Shown here piece by piece: positions 1 to 13,090 of a stretch of DNA of 64,000 nucleotides (position 1 is its first letter; every line of letters starts with the position of its first letter). This DNA comes from Datisca glomerata. Taxonomy: Eukaryota; Streptophyta; Magnoliopsida; Cucurbitales; Datiscaceae. The DNA lies in assembly GCA_003255025.1 (NCBI GenBank), contig QANY01003900.1, forward strand, positions 2,028,690-2,092,689. The letters are read 5' to 3'. Under the pieces are notes generated by a model. The model saw only the letters and a list, made by a program, of their open reading frames with translations, was not told the DNA's origin and ran no database searches. Position numbers and translations under genes: made by a program.

Positions 1-3000
1 GCATAAATTCTCAATAGTAGAGTCCATTGACACTCTTAAGTAAGGGACATAGTACCTCTTAACAAAATTTGTTTATGGGATCATAGTAAACTCAACGCTT
101 AGTATTTTTAATAGATTATTAGAGATTTTATAATTTTACTTGAGGCATCAAGTATGAAAATTATCATGGTTCAAAAGTAGAAAGAGATTGAGAATTTAAG
201 AAACAAGAGGTGTATACATTAATTAGATAGTACTTTATCTAATTATACATGGTGTTATATTATGGAGGTAACACATAATGAGTAATAGGTCGAGGATGTC
301 GAGTATTATAAAATGGAGTTCAAGTATAATTTTATGGTGGAATAAGTTGTAATTAATAATTAATAAATTTGATCATGGGCTTGATCAATAGAGTTTATTA
401 ATTATTTAGCTATGAGAATTTGTATCCTTATAGTCCTTGTGCTAGGCTATGGGTTATAAGTATTGTCGTAGCGGTAATAAATAGATACGGCATAGTGGAT
501 ACTTAGTGGTCAACCATGTCGGTCCTAATTTTAGTGATAAAAATTATTAATTAAAATTTTTATTAGTTTTAATTCAATGATAATTCTCAATTAATCCTAG
601 CCATTAGAATTTACTACAAATATGAGGCTTCTCTCAAGAATATAAGCTAAGCCTAATTGATGTCGTTAGTGAGAGGAGAAAACCTTATGGAGACTAATCT
701 TCTCTCTAGTGGAAACCTGAAAGGAACGAACAATTACATTTTTCTTCTAAGTGTCCAGACACGGTGGTCGGTTGACAATAGCGAGGAAGATCATGAGGTA
801 TCAATACATGGTGTTTGATGCAAATGCATGATAGTCTATGCTTCACAGTAGTAGTAATTTGCGGCGGCTAGCGGTAGCAAATGACAGCATGAGGATGGTT
901 TAGGGGGCAACTTGCTTCTTCATTATATACGTCCTACAAGTATTACTGTTCCAGCTATTAATCCTTTCTATAACAATAGCCATTGTCTTTTTCTTACTCG
1001 TCCTTAAGTTCTAATTCTACGGGTGAGACTTAGTCCATATCAGTAACAAACATTCCAACCTAGACAGACAATCCAATTTGACTAAGAACATAGATTAGAA
1101 AAAAAATTGAACAAACAAAAAATCATAATTTCGATAGGAAAAAGATGGTCATCACATATTGGTGTTGACTACATGCATAATTAATTTCTGGTATTCTTTT
1201 ATACATCCATTAAATCATTTGTCAGATCTGTTGACTACGCAAGCTGACTCACAACCCAAAACTTAAACCACTCTCGGAGCTATAAAATCAATGTTGGGAG
1301 TATGTAAAATAAAATTGAAAGCAAATAGATCTCTCAATGAAATATTAGCATTGTGCATTACATATCAGCCACAGACACCCAACCTGTGCAGATCAAACAA
1401 ATAAACAAATAAGTATAGAAAGAGAATATCACTCGTAAATCCACATCAATGAAACTAAAAACTGAACAAATAAAAATCAGAAACTATCATTCGTAATTAT
1501 TGGATAGAGTCACAAATGTACAAATAAATATCACCTGTAATTGTTGAATCGAGTCACAAATGTATAGATAAATATTAATATTGGTCAGGTTTTTGTTGTA
1601 AGCCTCTAAAACAAGTCTTACGCTTGAAGACTTACAGCAAAAACTCGAATCGGTGTAGATGCTTTATAAGACATCTCAGTAGAGTGAGAATATAATTTCT
1701 TTCAAAGGTACCTTTCAAGAACCATTAGGCCTCACAATTTTTTTTGTTTAACTTCATTCATTCATCAAATTTAAATACTGAAAAAATTTATGACAATAAA
1801 TACAATATGACTCTTCAGTCTTTGAAAAGTAAATATAGAGTGCGATCTGAATTTCAAGTGAGATGATATGTTCAGTAGATCCCCTCCATTGACTCAGATC
1901 TCAACGGCTTCAATCTGCTGAACAAGCGAACATGTATAAAAGTTTTGATGTGATGTGTTTTATTTATTATTTATATCTATTGAATAAGATGTGCGTATAT
2001 GTATAAGAGATGATTGAGTGCATACGCTAAACTTTCAATGCAGCGACAGAGTAGAAGACTACTCAAACTAATAGTCTAAAATCACCCTTAACAATCAATT
2101 TATCTTTGCAGGATCATGAGGTGAAAACAATGAAATCACACACCCCATAAATATTTCCCACGCGTTCAATAATATTACTTTCTTTATCACCTACATTCTA
2201 ATATAAGAGGGGTAATTATCTTATGACTGTCTATTCCTCTAACGTATAAGGAACGCCAAAGATACTCAAAGCCATTACTTTTTGCATTAATGGATGTGAT
2301 TGTCGTTTTCTTGTACCATGTTCCATCAAAATTTAGCCACATATCAATCGATTCATAACTGATTTTGTCTTTATGAGCATCATCGATACATTCCTAGTGA
2401 CTGTTGGTATTATGTTATCTGATCAGTGATGTGCTTATAAATATTCTACTACTTCAACACAACCCTAATCATTGACAAATTATAAGATGGCATTCTTGCA
2501 TGACTTCGTAACTAATCATCACAGTGGCGTTCGTTACACTGTTGATAAAATTGTAAATGTAGGTTCTTATGGATATGGCGCATTCAAAAGAGGCTTGTGG
2601 AAGATAATGGGAATGAGGATTGTTCTTTTTGACGTGCATTGCATTTTTCCTAATTCGCATGATCTTCTACAAGTGAAAGATAATATTGACTTGACTACGA
2701 TTTTTTTTACTAGATTTAGGGTTGCTAATTTTTTTACCAATACGGATATATCCTTTTAATGGTTTAGCTTGGGCCCTTCTACATTGCACTTAAGATTGGG
2801 TTGGTTGTACTTTTTTCATATGTTACGCTTACTTTTCTACTCAATTGATAGCTTCTGCTCTTATATCTCACTTTCTTGGTGATATGTTCCTTACAAGGGG
2901 ACTACCCCACAACTAACGACATACGAGATCCCGTAAGGCGTATGGTGAATTAGTGTTGTTTGATAGGGAGGGGCATTATATTAGAAACTGTTAGTGATTT

Positions 3001-3839
3001 GATGAACTATATTGTCTATATTGGCATCGTCATATAATGGAAATTGATCTCTTGATTGTTTAATTTGAGAGGGCACATGGTGATCCAAACAATGCCACCA
3101 AGTAATGGATTCTCAAGCTCGATCAGGTTATAGATGGGTACATAGAGGGATTAATATAGGAATTCTTAAAAACCCGTTGTTAACACAAACAGACTTGCAC
3201 AGTAGTAGTACCTTACTAAGAATTCAAGTTAGAGCTTGATTGTGCATGAAACATAACAATTTGGAAATTTTACTAAGAAATCAAGTTAATATATTATATG
3301 TAAATCGTGGAAGTAAACAAGCGTTTGATCAGTCATTAAAGTTGTGAAGATATTGCAAAGGCAACATTAGAATCGTGCACATGTGTTTCCCCTAAAATGT
3401 GTGCATGTGCTTGTTGAACAAGATATTCCTTTTTCAATCGAACACTGATTGTCGAACACGCCTTCTATCAAAAAGTTAAGGCAGTACATTTCCCTATTCG
3501 TTATAACTAGGGTTAAAATCGTCTTTATACTATACAATGAAAATTGTTCAAGACCTTTTCATAAACTTTTCAATCGAGTAAGTGGCCGGTACGTACTCAT
3601 GGCATGGTGTCGAGATTCTTTTTCTCGATACTGTAGAACTTCCTGTGAAATAGTACGACAAAAATATGGTATTTGATCCTATTAATAGGATTTTCCAAAG
3701 GTTAGCCAGCCAAAGTATCATGCAGAGAATATTACTGTTATAACTTGTGATTTGTATTACTTTAGCAACAATTTGTTGTTGATTCGTATAAAAAGCTTGA
3801 AACAACAAGGATTGATTTCTCTAGGACACAACAATTTCA
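1..3839. other. AT-rich, repeat-like region without a convincing gene
   Basis: Only short reading frames occur here, none with a recognised family signature. The first ~0.7 kb has the style of a retrotransposon LTR or non-coding element (runs such as taattaataattaataaa) and loosely resembles 59.9-60.3 kb. Around 1,590-1,645 there is an imperfect hairpin whose arms are gtttttgttgtaag and cttacagcaaaaac. A plus-strand frame at 2,472-2,759 (95 codons) and minus-strand readings at 2.2-2.45 kb may be transposase or OTU-protease debris, but this is not established. A frame at 3,449-3,676 lies just upstream of recognisable Helitron Rep sequence and may be its decayed 5' coding part. Confidence 0.5.
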
Positions 3840-6800
3840 TATTAAGTTTGAGTTATACCAAGGGGATAATTGATGTTGTAAATGTTGGTGAAATAAGAGG
3901 AGACAGTTGGAAAATAAAATTTTTGTCACCATCTTATGTCGATGGTCTGTGAGACATATGTCGTCATTATTTAGATGCAATGGCATTGGTTCAACGTTTC
4001 AGAAAGTTAGACCACTTTACAACAATGACCTACAAGGATGAGTGGAATGAAATAAGTATTGAACTCAATGAATGACAACATCCTTAACAAAGTTCAGATC
4101 AAACTACAAGGGTTTTTAGAGGGAAGCTACAAGATTTGGAAGATCAAATATTAAAGAAAGAAATATTTGGAAAGGTTGCTGCCTATATTTATGTGATTGA
4201 ATTTCTAAAAAGATTACTTCCACATGTTCATATGTTAAGTACTCTACAAAGCAAATACAAAATAAAGAATGCTGACCAATACAACTATGTTTCTAATAAA
4301 ATTCTAGATAGAAAGGATGATCTTTCTCTTTACGAGGTTGCCAAACACATGCTACATGGACCTTGTAGACACGAAAACAAAAATAGCCCATGCATGACAA
4401 AAGAAAAATGAAGATGCCGCTATCCAATACTCGTTTCCTCTAAAACAACATGAGAGAAAAGATGCCTAACTAATATGCAGTCGAAGTAATGATGGTTGGG
4501 GTGTGCACGGTTCGGTTCGGTCGGTTAGTAAGGCATTTTTGTTATCGAACCGAATTCACCGGTTACCTAAAATACCGAACTGAACTGAACCGGCGTAACT
4601 AAAAGAACCGAACCGAATGAAATTGAAGTAAGCGGTTCAGTTCGATTACTTGTAACCGGTTCAGCTACAATTATAGAATTTTTAGAAAAAATAGCAAAAA
4701 TCATTAAATTAAAAATATCAACACTCAATACAATTAATATATATATATGTTTAATTAATAATTATGTCTAATTTTTAATAATATATGTCTAATTTTTGTC
4801 TAATTTATTAAGTTTTTAATAATTTATGTCTAATTTATATATGTATACTAAAAGATGGTTGTAATCGGTTCAAACCGGTTACATGTTTATTTTAAAATAT
4901 AATCAAACCGAAAGTTCGGTTATTTAAATTAACCGAACCGATTACAATTACCATAGAAAAAGAACCGACTGAACCGATTCAGTTCGGTTCGATCGGTTCG
5001 TAAAAATTCTGCACACCTCTAAATGAATACTATTTATTATACTTTAGTAATAATTGTAACACAATGGATAAATTAGCATGTTTCATCTAATATTTAATAA
5101 TTGAATTAAATTTTTGTAGGTAAAAGTAAGAAATGAAATTTCGGATAACCAACTGGTCATCCCTTATAATCCACACTTGCTATTGAAATATAATAGCCAC
5201 ATCAATGTGCAAAATTGCTCTGGTCTGAGAATTGCCAAATATTTGTACAAATATATTTACAAAGAGCATGATAGAGCATATATCCATATAAGACATGATG
5301 ATGATGGTATGATAATCAATAAAAAATAACTAAGATGCAAGATAGGTATAAGCACAAAAAGCACTATGGAGGATGTACGATTGCAGGATGAAAAAAATGT
5401 ATCATGTAGTTATAAATCTACAGATACACCTTCCAAATCAACAATATGTTTCTTATTAGGAGAAACAAAACTTAGAGAATGTTATCAGATGGGTCCTTCA
5501 AGGACAATATTAACGAAGTATTTCAAATGTGTTGAATCGATGACATACTCGCAAACTTTCGTAAAGAGAAATTCTTGAACATTATGTATAGGACAAACAC
5601 TTGAAAATAGGGACAATAAGGAAAAGAGGAGAAACTATCTCAAGGATTGCAGGTGCTAATCTAGGTGAAGAAGAAAGGTATTAGTTAAGAATACTACTGA
5701 ATCATGTTAAAGGACCTACGTGTTTTGAGAATCTTCTTATTGTTAATGGATTACAATGTTCAACATTTAAAGGAGCAAACACAAACAGTGACCTTCTTAA
5801 ATCTGATGAAAGTACCATGAATGTCTGGACAAAGCAACAAGATTCAAAATGCCTTGTGGATTTTGAAGACTTTTTGCAACTTTATTGACACATTGTGAGG
5901 CCACTGATCTGAGAAAACTGTGGAGCCATTATTTTGAAATAATGTCTAAAGACTATTGCCAGTTCTTTAGATTTTCAAATACAGTGCACCCTACAAGATC
6001 TAAAATCATTCCTCGAACCAAAAGGGGAAAAGATATCCTTTCATATGACTTGCCAAATGTCAACGACGACTCATATGGTAGCAACCTAATTAAATCAAAT
6101 GAAGTATTGGATGAGGAATCAATCGAGATATCTGATGAAGATATTGATACATTGTCAATTTTGAATCAACTCATAAATATGCACGCAATGTTATACTTGA
6201 AAGAGTTAATTTTGAAAAAAAATGGCAGTTTTTTAGATGGATGAGGTCGAACTGCAGATATATTTTTCTATTCTACAATGCTTATGAATATAAGGCCAAG
6301 AAGAATGATAGCACTTGCAATAACAAGTTCTGGCGTGGCTGCCTCAATCATGCAAGGAGGTAAAACTCCACATTCAATATTTAATATTCCATTGAAACCA
6401 AATGAGACAACAATGTGTAACATGTCTACACAAAGTAGCAAAGCAGAATTTAAGCGACAAGCTAAACTTATTATATGGGACGAAGTATCAATAAAAAAAG
6501 ATTTCCCATCGAAACTATTGTCAGAACTTTAAGAGATGGTATGGATAATTTTGACAATCTGATGGTAAGGTATTTGTCTTCGGAGGAGATTTTAGACAAG
6601 TCATACCGATTGTTCCATGAGCAATAAGAGAACAAGTAGATGATTAGATCATACCTTTAGGAGAAGATGGAAAACTATCATTGTCATAGATCATTGGAGA
6701 AAAAATATCATCAATATGCAAAATATCTACTGAAAGTCGGTACTGGGAACGAGTCAACCATAAACGAAGACTTCTTTTGCTTACCAAAAGATATTGTAAT

Positions 6801-7445
6801 CATAAATGGTGATGATGAATCTCCAGAGAACAACTTAATCAATCACGTTTTTCTAAATCTTACCAAAAATGCATCATCTGCAGAATATATTAACAAAGCG
6901 TGAAAGTCTATCAGCAACAAATCAGTTTATCGACCACCTCAACAACATATCAATAAAGATGTTTCTGGGCAAAAGTCAATAATTTGTAAGCTTTAGTGAA
7001 GCAATCGGTGATACGAATAATTACCATCTAGAAGAATTCCTTAATTCTCTATACCAATTGGTGTGCCTCCTCATATGTTGAAATTAGAGAAACATTGTCC
7101 AATTGTCCTCTTACATAATTTAGACTCATCCAGCAGTCTTTGTAATTGTACAATAATGGTTTATCGTGATTTTAGAAGACAAATAACATTTAGGCAGAGA
7201 TCGCCACTGGTCAGCATGCAGGGAAACGCGTTTTCTTTTCACGCATTCTATTAAGCACAACGAATGACGAAGGATATCCGTTTAATTTAAAAGAAAATAT
7301 TTTTCAGTATGTGTTTTCTTTGTAGTGATAAACAGTCTCTCATATTGGGATTTATCTTCTTGAACGTTTTCTCATAGACAACTACTGTATTTCGCATTTG
7401 TTAGTGCTATCATATTAGCAACAACAAAGATGTTAATTAGGCAAA
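3840..7445 (+). pseudogene. Helitron Rep/helicase (autonomous Helitron), decayed remnant
   Basis: Rolling-circle replication initiator fused to a Pif1-type helicase, the protein that mobilises Helitrons. Reading the frames in order gives a Rep segment at about 3,963-4,410 that includes the two-histidine motif HVHML (near 4,219-4,235). A KYLYKYIYK block follows near 5,240. Next come the helicase N-terminal part (about 5,700-6,240, with DLRKLWSHYFEIM), a helicase core with Walker B-like LIIWDEVS (near 6,465) and FGGDFRQVIP (near 6,577), then the C-terminal part including HAGKRVF (near 7,214) and ATTKMLI near 7,430. The Walker A region near 6,240 is unrecognisable as GxGKT. Several in-frame stops (for example in the Rep part near 4,072) and frameshifts make it non-functional. 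A 526-bp hAT-like insertion separates Rep from the helicase. I could not define the Helitron termini. Confidence 0.85.
4496..5021. mobile_element. Non-autonomous hAT-like element inserted in the Helitron
   Basis: A 526-bp element. Its ends are inverted: the left begins TTGGGGTGTGCA and the right end reads TAGAGGTGTGCA on the other strand. Subterminal blocks of repeated CGGTTCGGTT on the left are mirrored by AACCGAACC-type blocks on the right. The middle is AT-rich with no coding capacity. The 8-bp flanks AATGATGG (4,488-4,495) and AATGAATA (5,022-5,029) agree at 5 of 8 positions, consistent with an aged 8-bp target duplication. Two other elements of the same style, with better target duplications, occur in this window. 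It interrupts Helitron coding sequence and is therefore younger than that copy. Confidence 0.7.
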
Positions 7446-8332
7446 TAAAAAGGATTGGCAGAAAGATGATGTACAAACAAAGAATATAATATACAATGAA
7501 TACTCATATAAAATAGGTAATATAATTAATCATAGCTTTTGTTTTTAATAATATGTCGATCTAAATTAAGCAACCTGAATTTCCTTTTTTTTTTTTGCAA
7601 CGGAGAGTAACAAGTGCTACATAATAAATTGCAAAATTATCAGTTGTCACTATAAATGTTAAGGTAACATATATGGATATGTATAAGGCACGTTCCATTT
7701 TTCTAGTACTTTAAAAAAAGATAAGGCTTAGTGGTGGAAAAATTTTGAATTCTAAAGGTATCTTTATTTTCTTTCGTATGCTAAATTATATTCTATATTA
7801 GGATTTAAATCGAATTTTCTATACAATTAGCCAAACAATTAAAAGAACATATTGATAATTTCTTTTTCCGTACAATTGTATCTTAAGAAACTTCTAAGAT
7901 TCATGGAACACGAACACTATCTTAACTACTAACTAAAATTTATCAAAGAACCGTGTACAACCTACCACAAGAATCTAAGCTATCCAAAAACGGTCACATT
8001 TAACACGAGAATCTAAGTACTTCATTTGTGTACGTTTAGTATCCAATCAATTTTACGATCAGCTTTGATCATCCACATCATGCATAATAGGCATCAGCCA
8101 TGAACCCTTCACTTACCAGTTGTGAAAATTATATAGTGATTTATAGCTTTTAAGCTTAGGTGAAGTCGTGCGAGACATTGATCGAGAGAGATATGACAAA
8201 AAAAACTTACTGAAAGAAATCAAATGAACATGGATCAATCATGTGAAATTGCATGTGTTGTAGTTATGTCAAATAATAGAGTTTAAAAAAATTGTGCATG
8301 CCGTATATTCTAGCCTCACTCTTGAATGGTTG
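7446..8332. other. Non-coding spacer, Helitron 3' region to copia insertion
   Basis: AT-rich sequence after the last helicase block and before the copia target site. It probably includes the 3' part of the old Helitron, but I see no clear terminal hairpin followed by CTRR. No coding frame is supported. Confidence 0.5.
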
Positions 8333-8337
8333 ATAGC

Positions 8338-9170
8338 TGTTGGAAAGATGGAGAAAAGAAAAGAAAACGTAGAGAGAATTGTGAATGAAAGTGTGTGTTG
8401 AATAGGAGTGTGGGATTTAGTCTCACATTGAAAACTCAAAGAAAAGTTATTGGGTTTATAAACTCAACACTCATGCTTTGGGGTTAGCCCCAAGAGGCAC
8501 CCCACATTTTGTGGGGAAATGACACATGATTCTCCGCTCACATGCGTGTCGTCGTTTGACCGACCTGGCTCAATTCGGTCCGGATCAAAAGATTAATTTT
8601 TTACAAAAAAAAATTCTCTTAATTAAATTTCTTGGAGATAAAGGCTTATCTGCAGAAGATAAACAGAATATTCAATTGATCTCCATTATCCCAAAAATCG
8701 GGCAACAATCTAATCTACACATTTTCCTCAACTGCTTTGCTTGAATTCCAAGCTATTTTTTGTTTTAGATACATTGCAAATACAACATCATTTTTATCAC
8801 CATAAAAATCACGAACAACACCAACGTTTTCAATATTACATCGTGCATAATTGAGAGAGAAATTACAGAGAGTTCTAAGAGAGGTTGACGCACTTAGTCG
8901 CTGTACTCAGTCTAAGATCGTTGAATCCTGCAGAGATGATTCATTGTAGTCTCCAAGCACCGAGTGGAATGCGATTATTGTCTTTAGGACTTTGCACTCA
9001 AGCAAACCTCGATGTATTTTTTATTTTTCGGTATTATATTTTTGTTGTAATCATTTTATTAATTCAGTTGTAAACGTTGCTAATTGGGTTTGACTTGTAA
9101 TCGTTTCACTTCTCTTGTAATCATTTTTTGTTTATGAAAGCTTCTTGCTCTATATTCACATACCACAACA
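8338..9170 (+). repeat. 5' LTR of the copia element
   Basis: An 833-bp LTR beginning TGTTGG and ending CAACA. It aligns along its length with 13,697-14,590, with scattered substitutions and small indels, and has a single TTATCTGCAGAAGATAAACA block where the 3' LTR has two. Short frames inside it are not genes. Confidence 0.95.
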
Positions 9171-9187
9171 ATTTAAAGACAATAACA

Positions 9188-9990
9188 ATGGAGCAATCGA
9201 CGGCCAAGACCTTACACGCTGAGAAACCAGAAAAAATCAAGGGAGACAATTTCAAACAATGACAACAGAAGATGATTTTCTATCTGACTACCCTGAACCT
9301 GACGCACCTACTGATGGGTGACATTCCAACGGCACCAAAGGTGGGATAGACAAAGGAGATGGCATCAGCGAGGGAAGCTTGGATCCATTCAGATTTCCTT
9401 TGCCGGAACTATATTTTGAACGGCCTGGTAGACACACTCTACAACGTCTACTCGTCATTCAAAGTGGCGAAGGAATTGTGGCAAGCCTTGGGAAAAGGTA
9501 TAAAATTGAGGATGACGGAATGAAGAAGTTTATCGTCGGAAAAATCTTGAAGTATGAAATGGATGATAAGAACATGGTCATAAATCAAGTGGAGGAATTG
9601 CAGATCGTCTTCAATAATATGAAAGCCAAAGGTATGATAATGAATGAGTTGTTTCAAGTCGCCTCGATTATCGAAAAGTTGTCGTCATCGTGGAAGGACT
9701 TCAAAATTTATTTGAAGCACAAGCGTAAGGAGCTTAGCATGGAAGATCTAATTATCTGGTTTAGGATAGAGGTAGACAATTAGGGAAATGAAAATAAAGC
9801 AATGTGGGCGACCTATAGGATGAAAGCCAACGTGGTAGAAGGTAACAAATCCAATCAGCCGAGCAAGAAAAGGAAGACATTATCGAGCAAAGGTAATTCA
9901 GAAAAATTCATTAAGGGCAGTTGATGGGTGTGCGATAAAGCCAGACACAGGACAAAGGACTGACATTTTAAGAAAGACCAGAACGATGGT
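9188..9990 (+). pseudogene. copia gag (UBN2-type) remnant
   Basis: The frame starting at ATG 9,188 gives a typical copia Gag N-terminus, but a TGA interrupts it after 24 codons. The open stretch 9,379-9,783 carries the central Gag region with KRYKIEDDGMKKFIVGKIL and the later SSSWKDFKIYLKHKRKELSM. Around 9,920-9,975 a decayed CCHC zinc knuckle is visible (WVCDKARHRTKD, with a lost first cysteine and a stop at another position). In an intact element the product would form the retrotransposon capsid. Here it is broken by several stops. Confidence 0.85.
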
Positions 9991-10089
9991 AACCAACCCC
10001 GTAACAACTGAAAAATGAACCAAGTAAATATGATGGAGATAGATGATCTTTGTACTATGATGTCTAAGATCTGTGTGGTCACTGACACC

Positions 10090-10380
10090 AAGGAATGATA
10101 GGTCCAGACTGGTGCGATAAAGCACGTGTGCAGTGATTGAACAATTTTTTCAACTTATTCAGAGGTTGAAAAAGATGAAGTTCTCTATATGGGGAACGCC
10201 TCAGAAGCTTCTGTTAAGGGAAAGGGAAAGGTTATGCTGAAATTCACATCCGAAAAACAACGCACTCTCTTAGACGTCCTGCGTGTGCCTGAAATTTGTA
10301 GGAATTCAGTTTCAAGATCTCTCCTATTTAAAAGTCGATTCAAACTTCTCTTTGATGCTGACAATTTATTCTAACTAAGG
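10090..10380 (+). pseudogene. copia protease remnant
   Basis: Near 10,100 the expected aspartic protease active site DTGA reads QTGA, preceded by a stop in the position of the usual tryptophan, so the catalytic aspartate is lost. The following residues KHVCSD fit the family's pattern. The frame at 10,189-10,374 (GNASEASVKGKGKVMLKF and LLDVLRVPEICRNSVS) is the usual sequence between the protease and integrase. Confidence 0.75.
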
Positions 10381-10384
10381 GAGA

Positions 10385-11215
10385 GATGTTTGTTGGGAAG
10401 GGTTATAGTTCTGGTGGTCTTTTTAAACTTAATGTGTATGCTGTAACTCCTGTTATTATTAATATGAATTCTGCTTCTTCCGTTTATATTGTTGAATTGT
10501 CTAATATCCGGCATGCTAGATTTAGAACATGTTAATTTTTTATCTTTACAACATATGATTAATTTAGAAATCATGCCTAGATTTAACCTAGAAAAAGGAA
10601 ACAAATGTGAAATCTGTGTCAGATCTAAATTTGCAAGTAAATCGTTTAAATCTATAGAAATAATGAATGACTTACTTGATTTGATACATAGTGATTTATG
10701 TTATCTGAAATTAACACCTAGTAGGGGAGGTACAAAATATTTTGTGACATTTATTGATGATTTAAGTAAATATTGCTATGTATATCTACTTCATTCAAAA
10801 GATGAGACATTAAATATGTTTAAAACATACAGTCTGAAGTTGAAAATCAACTTGGTAAAACTATCAAAGTGCTTAGATCTAACTGAGGCGAAGAATATGA
10901 CTCCACTATGTTGTCTGAATTTTGTGCTCAGCATGGAATTGTACATCAAACTACCGCACCTTATACGCCTCAACAAAATGAGTTGGCTAAAAGGAAAAAT
11001 AGAACTCTGAAAGATATGGTGAAATGTATGTTGAACAGTTCTAGACTACCCCATAATTTGTGGAGAGAGGCATTGCTTACGGCAAACACCATACTGAACA
11101 GGATTTCATATAAGAAGACTAGCAAGTCTCCTTATGAAGAGTAGAAAGGGAAGCTGCCTTCCTATAAAATCCTAAAAGTGTGGGGGTGTCTCACAAATGT
11201 ACAAGTACTGTTGTC
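10385..11215 (+). pseudogene. copia integrase remnant
   Basis: The GAG-pre-integrase zinc finger shows as the HARLEHVNF-type segment, then KCEICVRSKF near 10,600. The core domain follows with HSDLCYLK and YFVTFIDDLSKYCYVYLL (10,687-10,790), then HGIVHQTTAPYTPQQNELAKRKNRT (10,933-11,010) in another frame and the segment with NLWREALLTANTILNRI (to 11,143). A frameshift near 10,880-10,910 and a stop at 11,142-11,144 inactivate it. The catalytic Asp/Asp/Glu neighbourhoods are recognisable. Confidence 0.85.
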
Positions 11216-11219
11216 AAAG

Positions 11220-12660
11220 AGAGTCAAGCTTGGACTTAAGACGATAGACTGTGTGTTCATTGGATATGCATTAAACAGTGTTGCATATAGATTTTTGGTT
11301 ATCAGGTCAGAAATTTTTGACATAAGTACCAACACTATTATGGAGTCTGTTAATACTGAATTCTTTGAGAATATATTTCCTTTTAAGGAAGGAAGACATA
11401 ATCAAACTGCCAAACGAGGTTTAGAAAAAAGTTTTTCTAAAGCTCAGATTGATGAAGAATCTGAACCTGAGATTAGAAGAAGTAAAAGAGTTAAAACGAG
11501 TACCTCATTTCGTCCAGAGTTTCTAACATATCTGATAGAGGCCGAACCTCAAACCTATAAGGAGGTGATTTCCAACTCTGATGCTTCTTTTTGGAAGGAA
11601 CCAGTTGATAATGAGATAGATTTCATTATGAAAAATAACACATGGATGTTGGTTGATCTCCCTCTAGGAAATAAACCAATAAGTTGTAAATGGATCTTCA
11701 AAAGAAAGTTGAGAGCTGACGGTACTATTGAAAAGTACAAAGCTCGGTTGGTAGCTAAGGGATACAAATAAAAGGAAGGTATAGACTTTTTCGATACCTA
11801 TTCTCTAGTGACAAGAATCACATCTATCGGGATTTTGATTGCACTAGCAGCTTTACATAATTTGAAAATTCACCAAATGGATGTAAAGACTGCTTTCTTA
11901 AATGAAGAATTGGACGACGAAATTTACATGGAACAACCCGAAGGGTTCATGGTTAAAGGTCACTAACGAAATGTTTGTAAACTTGTTAAATCTCTTTATG
12001 GGTTAAAACAAGCGCCAAAGCAATGGCATGGAAAATTTGATCACACTATGTTATATAATGGCTTTAAGATAAATGAGTGTGATAAATGTATGTACATTAA
12101 AGTACTAATGATCCATTCATCATAGTATGCTTATATGAATATGACATACTTATATGTAGAAGACATGTTTATAGTGGGATCGAGTAAGGATATAATATCT
12201 TCTACTAAGAGGATGTTGAATTCTAAATTTGACATGAAAGATTTAGGCCTAGTAGATGTTATTCTTGGAATTTAAGTAAAGTGAACTGAAAATGAATACG
12301 TCCTTACTCAATCTCATTATTTAGAAAAGATCTTAAAGAGGTTTGGGCAATATGAAAGCAAACCTGCAGTAACTCCTTTTGACCCACACTGTAAGTTGAG
12401 GAAGAATGATGGAGTTGGAATACCTCAATTGGAGTACTCACAAATAATTGAGAGTTTAATGTATATCATGAGCCGCATTAGGCCTGATATAGCCTATTCA
12501 ATAGGAAGATTTACAAGATATACAAGTAATCTTGATCGTGATCACTGGAGTACATTGGTTAGAGTACTAAGGTACTTAAAATTCACTATAAACTATGGAT
12601 TGCACTACTCAAACTATCCACCTGTGATAGAAGAAGTTAGTGATGCTAACTGAATTTCTG
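11220..12660 (+). pseudogene. copia reverse transcriptase remnant
   Basis: Starts with the usual linker (IRRSKRVKTS) and the RT segment TYKEVISNSDASFWKEPVDN to KARLVAKGYK, ending at a TAA (11,769-11,771) in place of a Gln-type codon. Sequence continues in frame with HQMDVKTAFLNEELDDEIYMEQPEGF (about 11,870-11,950) and LVKSLYGLKQAPKQWH. The polymerase YVDD motif reads YVED (12,153-12,164), replacing one catalytic Asp. A later open stretch (12,396-12,653) carries the conserved segment ending the RT region, with RPDIAYSIGRFTRY. Confidence 0.88.
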
Positions 12661-12689
12661 ACAGTTTAGAGACTAAATCTACTGGTGAA

Positions 12690-13090
12690 TATGTTTTTAC
12701 CCTAGGTGGTGGATTTATTTCATGGAGGGAGTGGGAGTTATTTCATGGAGGACTAATCAGATCTGTATAGCTTGGTCAACTATGGAATCATAATTCATAG
12801 CTTTGACAAGGCTTGCGAAGAAGCTGAGTGGCTCAGAAATTTTCTAGAAGATATTCCTGTGTAGGCAAAACCTATGTTGGCAATATGTGTCCATTGTGAC
12901 AATATGGCTACAACCTTTGGAGTAAAAAATAATGTGTATAATAGTAAGTCTAGACATATTAGACAGAGAGATAATATAATTAAGTAGTTTCTCTTCAATG
13001 GGGTGAATTAGTTAGATTTTATAATGTCAAAGGAGAATTTTACTGACCCTCTAACCAAAGGTTTGTCGAGGGAACTAATAAAGCAAACAT
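12690..13090 (+). pseudogene. copia RNase H remnant
   Basis: Short conserved blocks are legible across several frames: QICIAWSTMES, then SKSRHIRQRDNIIK (about 12,945-12,985) and NFTDPLTKGLSRELIKQT (13,036-13,090), the classic copia RNase H end. Many stops. It precedes about 0.6 kb of non-coding sequence before the 3' LTR. Confidence 0.85.
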
